Positions 27,239 through 33,917 of a stretch of 33,917 bases of DNA are shown here, one piece after another. The position numbers and the translations under genes were made by a program. Source of the stretch: Thermomicrobiaceae bacterium (GTDB lineage Bacteria; Chloroflexota; Chloroflexia; Thermomicrobiales; Thermomicrobiaceae); NCBI GenBank assembly GCA_007133615.1, contig SLMJ01000262.1:1-33917 (forward strand), in the 5' to 3' direction. The number at the start of each line of letters is the position of its first letter. The stretch's first letter is position 1. Below the pieces are notes generated by a model. The model had not been told where the DNA came from, searched no databases, and was given only the letters and a program-made list of their open reading frames with translations.

Positions 27239-28231
27239 TCACTTCTCTGAGTGGACGAGATTCAGTAACAGTCCTCGAACCGAGTGAAGGATGATCCCCG
27301 TATACAGCGTGAGCAGCGCGATCGTAGTGATCATGGCCGATAGAACTGTGTAGCCAATTGGTAGAGTCTGACTGGACCGGTAGATGTCGATAACCCAGAA
27401 ACCGGCCCCCATGCCGATGAGAAGCAGAATCAATCCGGGTACACCGAAGAAGAACAGCGGTCGATACTGCCCGGTCAAGCGCATGATCCCATGCAGGACA
27501 GACAGTCCCTGACCGATAACGGAGCGTTTCGGCGCATCGAGGTAATGAATGGTGATCGAAACTTCGCTGACCGAGAGCCCGAGTTCCCGTGCCATGAGCT
27601 GCATTTCCGATTCGACCGAGAAATTCCGGGAACTGAACGTGAGCAAGGCAAGTGCTCGCGGAGAAAATGCCCGGAACCCGCTCTGTGAATCAGTTACATC
27701 CAGCCCGGAGACACTTCTGGTCAATGAATTGAAGAAGCGATGTCCCCAGATCCTGTGAAACGGCACGTCCGAGGTTGGCTTGAGATAACGAGATCCGACC
27801 ACGATATCGGATGCGCCCTCGATGATTGGCGACACGACGAATCTGATCTGTTCAGGTACATGCTGGCCATCGGCGTCGATCGTGACAACCACGTCCGGGG
27901 CGAACTCCCGGGCGCGCCGAAAACCAGTGTTCAGTGCGGCGCCCTTTCCCTGGTTACCGTGATGCTGGATGACATCCGCTCCGGCAGCGGACGCGATCGC
28001 GCTGGTGGCGTCCGTCGAACCGTCGTCAACGACGATCACAGTAGTGACGTGCTGCAACACTTTGAGCACGACTGAACCAATGAAGCGCTCCTCGTTGTAC
28101 GCGGGAATGACCGCCACAACATTCGAGTACCCCAGTGCTACAGAGGGGTAGTCAACAAGATCCTCATTCTGCAGAGCCTCAACCGGCATCAGTTCCGCGC
28201 CGTGTGAAGGAACATTGGAGGCGATGTCCAT
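27239..28231 (-). CDS. GT2 glycosyltransferase, polyprenyl-phosphate (DPM1/ArnC-like) with C-terminal TM helices
   Basis: VVAVIPAYNEERFIGSVVLKVL, VVDDGSTDAT, HHGNQGKGAALNTGFRRA, VVTIDADGQHVPEQI, DSQSGFRAFSPRAL; two TM helices. Start inferred at ATG 28231. Confidence 0.93.
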   Translation of the reverse strand: MDIASNVPSHGAELMPVEALQNEDLVDYPSVALGYSNVVAVIPAYNEERFIGSVVLKVLQHVTTVIVVDDGSTDATSAIASAAGADVIQHHGNQGKGAALNTGFRRAREFAPDVVVTIDADGQHVPEQIRFVVSPIIEGASDIVVGSRYLKPTSDVPFHRIWGHRFFNSLTRSVSGLDVTDSQSGFRAFSPRALALLTFSSRNFSVESEMQLMARELGLSVSEVSITIHYLDAPKRSVIGQGLSVLHGIMRLTGQYRPLFFFGVPGLILLLIGMGAGFWVIDIYRSSQTLPIGYTVLSAMITTIALLTLYTGIILHSVRGLLLNLVHSEK

Positions 28232-28986
28232 CGTGACCAATCCTCTCCGGTACCTGGTTGCGAAGCGCCCTGGTTGATCGGGAGGGCCGAAACGAGTCCG
28301 GTAGTGACCCGGGCGTCGTTCCCTCAGCAATTGCCGCAGTCCGAACCGCGGCCGCCAGGCATTGCCGCTCAACGTAGGAAAATTGTCGCGGCTACACCGT
28401 GACTTCTGTACTCTGGTGAAACCGGTACCTCGTGAGAATCCTGTCACCTCGAGCGTTCAGGGTCCTGTATTGGACTGCCAATACCTTCCGGCCACGGTCC
28501 GTGGTGCTTTCCTTAAACAAAGAAAATCGAACCATTCCTGGATTAGCTGATAGATCAAGGAACTCTGGGATCCTTGACAGTGCCCCGTTCCAATGTCCAG
28601 CTCGATCCAGCTTCCTCGACCACTAGCGCGCGTTGGCGGCTGGCGCACCTGGTGGGTCCTGTCTGCCGGGACAACGGTCCCGGGTCGTTTCACAAAATTG
28701 ACCTGTACTTCCCCCTGTCAGGAATGTCATCGATAACTATCGTCCGGTGCGTTCAGATGAAACCGAAGACCCCGTAGCCTGCAGATACCGACTGGAGATT
28801 CAGCCGGTACCGCGGCTGTAATAGGTGCGGTTGGCGTGTTGGTTCGAGTGAAAGGTGTGATGGCTGCATGCCGGAGACCGGACCCCCAGGGCGGGGCATG
28901 TACGGGAACAATCTGGATTCCGGTTCGCCAACCTTTCGGTTGCGCGACACCTGTCGAATGTGTCTGTCTATAAGGGAGAGGGTCAG

Positions 28987-30300
28987 ATGATCACGCGAAG
29001 GACGATCAGGTTACTCATCACCATCACGGTCCTAGTTTCTCTTGCGATTCCAACGTTCACGGTACTGGCCGAAGGAACTGAAACACTTGGGCCACCTGAG
29101 ATTACGATTTCCCCCGGTTCCGGTCACGTTGCTGCAGGCACCGGACTGATCAACCAGCCGGGCACAATTGACATCACCGTTCCCGCGGGAGCGAACGTCG
29201 AGCAGGTGCTGTTGTACTGGGAAGGTCACGGGAACTGCGGGATCATGCCGCAACCTTGCGAGCTCGGCAAGGATCTGACAATCAATGGAAACCAGATCAC
29301 CGGGACGTTAATCGGTGGTCCAACGTTCTTCTACACCTTGCCCCCGAATATGTTCAGCCTGAGCTACCGGGCCGATATCACTGGTCTGGGGATTGTCAAT
29401 GCCGGACCGAACACGTTGACAATCAGCGGCGTGAGTTTCGATGCGTCCTCGCCAACCTGGGGAGACGATCCGGGCTTCGCAAACGGCGCGTCGGTTGTCG
29501 TTATCTATGATGACGGCACGTTCGCCGATGTTGACATCCGGGACGGTAACGACAACGCGTATTTCGCCTTCGATCCGCCGCTTGACACAACGGTTCCACA
29601 AACCTTCGAGTTTGCTGCCGAGGGTGCCGATCGCGTGGCTGATCTGACGCTTCTGGTTGGAAGCGTTGAAAGTCCCGAATTCTCGCCACCTGGACCGCGC
29701 GCAACTCGTGTGGTCGTCACATCCGGCGGCATAACGTCCTACGTCGACAACGCACTCATCAGCTCAGATGGCGAGACCTGGGACACGCTGACTATCAATC
29801 CGACGATTCCGGCCGGCGCAACCAGCCTGACGGTCCAGATCCTGTCCGAGGACGCCCTGGACATCGGAGCGCTTCCGGCATCGCTGTCGTGGGTCAACGC
29901 GACACTGTCAGTGCCGATCACCCCGACGAACGGCGCCGGCGTTGGTACTCCAGGCTACTGGAAGAATCATTCTGACGCCTGGCCAGTTGAGGAAATCGTT
30001 ATCGGCGGAATTACCTATACCAAGTCGCAGGCACTGGAAATCATGAACACGTCACCTCGCGGCGATATGAGCTATCAGATGTTCTGGCATCTCGTCGCTG
30101 CGAAGCTGAACGTTGCAAATGGTGCCGACTCGAGCTGCATCGCAGACACGATCGCAGCAGCCGACGACTGGATGGCGACGTACGGTCCGGCAGGCTCCAA
30201 CGTTCGAGCGAACAACGGCGCCTGGGACATTGGCGAACCGATCAAGAACACGCTTGATCAATACAACAACGGGAAGTTGTGCGCACCACCGCGCGACTAG
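28987..30300 (+). CDS. Secreted protein with beta-sandwich-like N-terminal region and C-terminal 'GTPGYWKNH' domain
   Basis: Signal peptide RTIRLLITITVLVSLAIPTFTVLAEG; N-terminal region with TGLINQPGTIDITVPAGANVEQVLLYWEG; C-terminal GVGTPGYWKNHSDAWPVEEIVIGGITYTKSQALEIM. RBS gggagaggg before ATG 28987. Confidence 0.9.
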   Translation: MITRRTIRLLITITVLVSLAIPTFTVLAEGTETLGPPEITISPGSGHVAAGTGLINQPGTIDITVPAGANVEQVLLYWEGHGNCGIMPQPCELGKDLTINGNQITGTLIGGPTFFYTLPPNMFSLSYRADITGLGIVNAGPNTLTISGVSFDASSPTWGDDPGFANGASVVVIYDDGTFADVDIRDGNDNAYFAFDPPLDTTVPQTFEFAAEGADRVADLTLLVGSVESPEFSPPGPRATRVVVTSGGITSYVDNALISSDGETWDTLTINPTIPAGATSLTVQILSEDALDIGALPASLSWVNATLSVPITPTNGAGVGTPGYWKNHSDAWPVEEIVIGGITYTKSQALEIMNTSPRGDMSYQMFWHLVAAKLNVANGADSSCIADTIAAADDWMATYGPAGSNVRANNGAWDIGEPIKNTLDQYNNGKLCAPPRD

Positions 30301-30319
30301 CCCTCTTCACCACAACTCT

Positions 30320-30348
30320 GGGATCCCGGTTGCACCCACCGGGATCCC
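30320..30348 (+). terminator. Terminator-like hairpin after the secreted protein gene
   Basis: Perfect 11-bp stem gggatcccggt (30320-30330) / accgggatccc (30338-30348), 7-nt loop, followed by tctt. Confidence 0.6.
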
Positions 30349-30408
30349 TCTTACCAGATCAATTCGATAGACACGGATGGCAGTTTGTAACTGAAGGGGC
30401 AGGAGAGC

Positions 30409-31209
30409 ATGAAGGTAGCGATCCTCGCCGGGGGTGTTGGCTCCCGACTCGCAGAAGAGACCGAGATCAAGCCAAAGCCGATGGTGGAAATCGGCGGGAT
30501 GCCGATCATCTGGCACATCATGATGCACTACGCAACGTATGGCTACAACGAATTCGTCGTAGCGCTAGGCTACAAGGGCGAAGTCATTAAAAAGTATATG
30601 GCGGACTATAGCTCGCTCAACAGCAACCTTGTTGTGAACATGCGGACCGGTGAGATCCGCATGAACGGCGGTGAGCGACCGGACTGGACCGTGGAACTCA
30701 TCGACACCGGTATTCCAACCCTCACCGGCGGGCGTATCAAGCGGCTTGCTCCCTTCATTGGCAGCGAAACCTTCATGTTGACCTGGGGCGACGGCGTCTC
30801 GGACGTTGATCTCGATGACCTGCTCGCGTTTCATCGGTCACACGGACGCCTGGCAACCCTGACTGCTGTTCGGCCACCTGCCAGGTTCGGACACCTGTCG
30901 TTCGACGGTGACCAGGTACAGCGATTCACCGAGAAACCACAGACCAGTGAAGGCTGGATCAACGGCGCGTTCTTCGTCCTCGAACCCGAGGTGTTCGACT
31001 ACATCGATGGCGACGACACCCAGTGGGAGCGAGAACCCCTGGAGCGGCTCGCAAACGACGGTCAGCTCATGGCGTACCGGCACAGTGGTTTCTGGCAATG
31101 CATGGATACGCTGCGGGACAAGCGACTACTCGAGCAACTGTGGCAAAGCGGTGACGCACCGTGGAAAGTGTGGGAGAAGCAGTATGCGTATTCTCGTAAC
31201 GGGGCATAA
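30409..31209 (+). CDS. rfbF: Glucose-1-phosphate cytidylyltransferase
   Basis: MKVAILAGGVGSRLAEETEIKPKPMVEIGGMPIIWHIMMHYATYGYNEFVVALGYKGEVIKKY, typical of RfbF. AGGAG RBS upstream. Confidence 0.94.
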   Translation: MKVAILAGGVGSRLAEETEIKPKPMVEIGGMPIIWHIMMHYATYGYNEFVVALGYKGEVIKKYMADYSSLNSNLVVNMRTGEIRMNGGERPDWTVELIDTGIPTLTGGRIKRLAPFIGSETFMLTWGDGVSDVDLDDLLAFHRSHGRLATLTAVRPPARFGHLSFDGDQVQRFTEKPQTSEGWINGAFFVLEPEVFDYIDGDDTQWEREPLERLANDGQLMAYRHSGFWQCMDTLRDKRLLEQLWQSGDAPWKVWEKQYAYSRNGA

Positions 31210-32281
31210 CGGATACATCGGCACCGTCCTGGTTCCGATGCTTCTGGAAGCCGGGCACACCGTTGTTGGTCTGGATGTCGACCTATTCCGGGCGTGCACC
31301 TTCGGTCAGTCGGTGCCCGCGATCCCATCGATCCAGAAAGACATCCGCGACGTTGCCGAGGACGACGTGCAGGGCTTTGATGCGGTCATACACCTGGCCG
31401 CGTTGTCGAATGATCCGCTCGGAGATCTTAACCCGCGGCTGACGTATGAGATCAACTGGAACGCGTCAGTCCGCCTTGCGACTGTTGCGAAACTCGCCGG
31501 CGTTCAACGCTTCCTGTTCTCGTCGTCATGTAGCACCTATGGAGCTTCCGGAGATGATCTTCTGACCGAAGATGCCGCGTTCAATCCGGTCACGCCGTAC
31601 GGTCATTCAAAAGTGCTGGTTGAACGAGATCTCTCTGACCTCGCTGACTTCAGTTTCAGTCCTGTGTATCTCCGGAACGCCACGGCCTACGGCGTTTCGC
31701 CACTCTTGCGTTTTGACCTTGTGCTAAACAATCTGGTTGCCTGGGCGTATACGACCGGACGAGTCTACATAAAGAGTGACGGCACACCGTGGCGACCAAT
31801 CGTCCACGTGGAAGACATTGCCCGCGCCTTCGTCGCGATGCTCGACGCCCCGAGGGAGAAGATTCACGACCAGGCGTTCAACGTTGGACAGACAAGTGAA
31901 AACTACCGGATTCATGAACTGGCGGATATCGTTCAGCAAACCGTTTCCGGATGCGTAATCGAGTACGCACCAGACGCCGGCCCAGACACGCGTTGCTATC
32001 GCGTTAACTGCGACAGAATCCAGCAGGAGGTTCCGGGTTTCTCTCCTCAGTGGACTGCTCAAAAAGGAGCAGAGCAGCTACTCGATGCCTACCAACGCTA
32101 CGGGCTCAGCCTGGAAGAGTTCGAAGGACCTCGCTACAAGCGAATCGATCACATCAAGCAACTGATCGCGACGGGGACGCTCGACGAATCGCTCCGACGT
32201 CATCCAGCTGATCATCATGAAAACGGAGAGTCGTTCAGCGCCAGGGGCACTGCTCATCTGGAAGGAAATGGGATCAAATGA
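31184..32281 (+). CDS. NAD-dependent epimerase/dehydratase (extended SDR)
   Basis: [81 protein letters not shown]. Start at ATG 31184 inside the 3' end of rfbF; the longer ORF from 30908 is an artefact. Confidence 0.94.
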   Translation: MRILVTGHNGYIGTVLVPMLLEAGHTVVGLDVDLFRACTFGQSVPAIPSIQKDIRDVAEDDVQGFDAVIHLAALSNDPLGDLNPRLTYEINWNASVRLATVAKLAGVQRFLFSSSCSTYGASGDDLLTEDAAFNPVTPYGHSKVLVERDLSDLADFSFSPVYLRNATAYGVSPLLRFDLVLNNLVAWAYTTGRVYIKSDGTPWRPIVHVEDIARAFVAMLDAPREKIHDQAFNVGQTSENYRIHELADIVQQTVSGCVIEYAPDAGPDTRCYRVNCDRIQQEVPGFSPQWTAQKGAEQLLDAYQRYGLSLEEFEGPRYKRIDHIKQLIATGTLDESLRRHPADHHENGESFSARGTAHLEGNGIK

Positions 32282-33507
32282 GCGAATGCGCTGTACCGTG
32301 CCGCTCCTGTGGAGAACGGAATCTGCAACTCGTCATGTCGTTCGGCCGAACTCCTCTGGCTGACAGACTGCTTACCGAAGAGCAACTGGACCAGTCCGAG
32401 CCAACGGCTCAACTCGATCTGGCGTTCTGTCCGGATTGCTCACTGGTGCAGATCACCGAAACCGTTCCGCCGGAGATTCTGTTCTACGATGAGTATCCAT
32501 ACTTTTCGTCCGTGTCGCCTTCACTCCTGGCTCACTTCCGGGCGAGCGCCGAGCACCTCATCAGCGAACGAGGACTGTCAACTGAAAGCCTTGTGGTCGA
32601 AGCCGCAAGCAATGATGGATATATGCTCCGGAACTTCGCGGAGCGCGGGATTCCAGTGCTCGGCATCGATCCGGCCCGGGCTCCGGTTCAGAAGGCGCTC
32701 GAAGCCGGGATTCCCACGTTGCTCGAGTTCTTCGGGCAGAATCTAGCCGGCTCGCTGGCGGCCGAAGGCAAACGAGCAGACCTGTTCCTGGCGAACAACG
32801 TCCTGGCCCACGTCGCTGATCTGAACGGTTTCGTTGCTGGGATCCGTGTGATTCTGAAAGAAGATGGAATCGCGGTCATAGAGGCGCCCTACGTTGTCGA
32901 TCTCGTCGATCACTGTGAATTCGACACGATCTACCACCAGCACCTCTGCTACTTCTCTGTGACCGCACTGGACAACCTTTTCCGGCGTCACGGCCTCTAT
33001 CTGAATGATGTTGAGCGGGTTCCAATTCACGGTGGTTCACTGCGTATGTTCGTCGAACGGCGAGAGAACCAGTCCGACCACGTTCGCAACCTGCTGGATG
33101 AGGAAGCGCGTCGCGGTGTGAACACCTACTCCTACTATCGAGATTTTGCGCATCGGGTGCATGGAATCAAAGACCAGCTTATCGGGATCCTGCAACCGCT
33201 TCGGGACAGCGGAAAGCGTGTTGCCGCCTACGGTGCAGCTGCCAAGGCTACGACGCTTCTGAGTTTCTGCGAAATCGACCGCCAGACCGTAGATTACGTG
33301 GTCGATCTCAACCCCTACAAACACGGACGATACATGGGCGGGAACCGACTCCCGATTCATTCACCTGAAAAACTGATGGAAGACCGCCCTGACTATGTTC
33401 TGATTCTGGCCTGGAACTTTGCCAACGAGATCGTTGAGCAGCAGACGGACTATCTCGACCATGGTGGTCGATTTATCGTCCCGATTCCGGAGCCCAGGAT
33501 CCTCTAA
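32278..33507 (+). CDS. Class I SAM-dependent C-methyltransferase with N-terminal zinc-binding domain (sugar C-methyltransferase type)
   Basis: [25 protein letters not shown]...[10 protein letters not shown] (paired CxxC), [29 protein letters not shown]-terminal [18 protein letters not shown]...[19 protein letters not shown]. Confidence 0.94.
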   Translation: MSECAVPCRSCGERNLQLVMSFGRTPLADRLLTEEQLDQSEPTAQLDLAFCPDCSLVQITETVPPEILFYDEYPYFSSVSPSLLAHFRASAEHLISERGLSTESLVVEAASNDGYMLRNFAERGIPVLGIDPARAPVQKALEAGIPTLLEFFGQNLAGSLAAEGKRADLFLANNVLAHVADLNGFVAGIRVILKEDGIAVIEAPYVVDLVDHCEFDTIYHQHLCYFSVTALDNLFRRHGLYLNDVERVPIHGGSLRMFVERRENQSDHVRNLLDEEARRGVNTYSYYRDFAHRVHGIKDQLIGILQPLRDSGKRVAAYGAAAKATTLLSFCEIDRQTVDYVVDLNPYKHGRYMGGNRLPIHSPEKLMEDRPDYVLILAWNFANEIVEQQTDYLDHGGRFIVPIPEPRIL

Positions 33508-33532
33508 GCGAGGGTTGGTAGTGTCGCGAAGT

Positions 33533-33580
33533 CCAGTCGTATTCCGGCGTAGCGGTAACGCTACGCCGGCTGGCGACTGG
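33533..33580. terminator. Nested-stem bidirectional terminator between convergent genes
   Basis: Perfect 11-bp stem ccggcgtagcg (33544-33554) / cgctacgccgg (33559-33569) with gtaa loop, plus outer stem ccagtcg (33533-33539) / cgactgg (33574-33580). Confidence 0.65.
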
Positions 33581-33917
33581 CTTTGATCCGGGTGCCTTGT
33601 GAAGGGGAACGTTGCCGGAACCTGGCCAGGGCGGAATTGCCACGTACTGCGAGATTCCAGATCCCGGCTTTCATTCGGGCGGGAACCGGGAATGCCGCTA
33701 CCAGCCTGGCAAATGGAATGTCGATCCGCCGAATTCCCTCGATGCCGTGAGCACGACTCAGAAGATCCCTGGCGCGATCGGGCTGTTGTGTGCTCAGGTA
33801 GTGGAATCCAAGCTGTGCGTATCGGCTTCGAAGTGCCTCAAGACGCAACGGTTCCAGTTCGGCGCTGCAGGCACCACGGAGTCTGTCGCCGAAGATCTCT
33901 ACTTCCTCGTACAGGCG
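33561..33917 (-). CDS. 3' part of a probable GT2 glycosyltransferase-type protein (partial, runs off the right edge)
   Basis: The minus-strand frame stays open through 33917 (RLYEEVEIFGDRLRGACSAELEPLRLEALRSRYAQLGFHYLSTQQPDRARDLLSRAHGIEG...). The listed start is a TTG inside the frame. Helical C-terminal tail as on some GT2 proteins. Confidence 0.5.
   Translation of the reverse strand, partial: RLYEEVEIFGDRLRGACSAELEPLRLEALRSRYAQLGFHYLSTQQPDRARDLLSRAHGIEGIRRIDIPFARLVAAFPVPARMKAGIWNLAVRGNSALARFRQRSPSQGTRIKASRQPA

Noticed and set aside
28432-28693. Short ORFs on both strands in the divergent intergenic region
   Set aside because: No recognisable motifs and several dyads crossing them; treated as non-coding.
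30908-31183. N-terminal extension of the SDR ORF
   Set aside because: Overlaps rfbF in another frame; the Rossmann start [13 protein letters not shown] begins at 31184.
1-33917. CRISPR arrays, tRNA/rRNA genes, transposases, defence systems
   Set aside because: None seen: no regularly spaced repeats, no integrase or transposase motifs in the ORF translations, no convincing tRNA cloverleaf noticed by eye.

Overview
The window is GC-rich bacterial chromosomal DNA; its character suggests Chloroflexi/Thermomicrobia, but that is inference only. It is dominated by a cell-surface glycan (exopolysaccharide or glycoconjugate) locus. Layout: (i) a left flank with the 3' end of an unidentified + strand gene, a CPBP-type membrane protease, a small two-helix membrane protein, an OmpR-family response regulator, a polyprenyl-phosphate-type GT2 gene overlapping a GT39/ArnT-like gene, and a soluble sensor histidine kinase; (ii) a ~21.6 kb run of minus-strand genes (about 6585-28231), mostly overlapping or nearly abutting. 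These are GT4 and GT2 glycosyltransferases, RmlC, RmlD, an SDR epimerase, a six-hairpin-like protein, a methyltransferase-like fragment-sized protein, a YdjM/DUF457-like membrane protein, an asparagine synthase, a large secreted and membrane-anchored protein of unrecognised family, a polytopic membrane protein and a DUF1616-like protein; (iii) a ~755 bp divergent intergenic region; (iv) a plus-strand set with a secreted 'GTPGYWKNH' protein, RfbF, an SDR epimerase and a zinc-binding-type C-methyltransferase; (v) the 3' part of a probable GT2 gene at the right edge on the minus strand. I saw no rRNA, CRISPR array, transposase or convincing tRNA. The most interesting items are the unrecognised 12.8-10.3 kb secreted protein and its membrane neighbours, the six-hairpin/methyltransferase-like pair, the structured divergent intergenic region, a possible overlooked or decayed gene at 6.1-6.5 kb, and a LysM-like relic at 2.8 kb. 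No homology search was run; all family calls come from recognising motifs in the translations.
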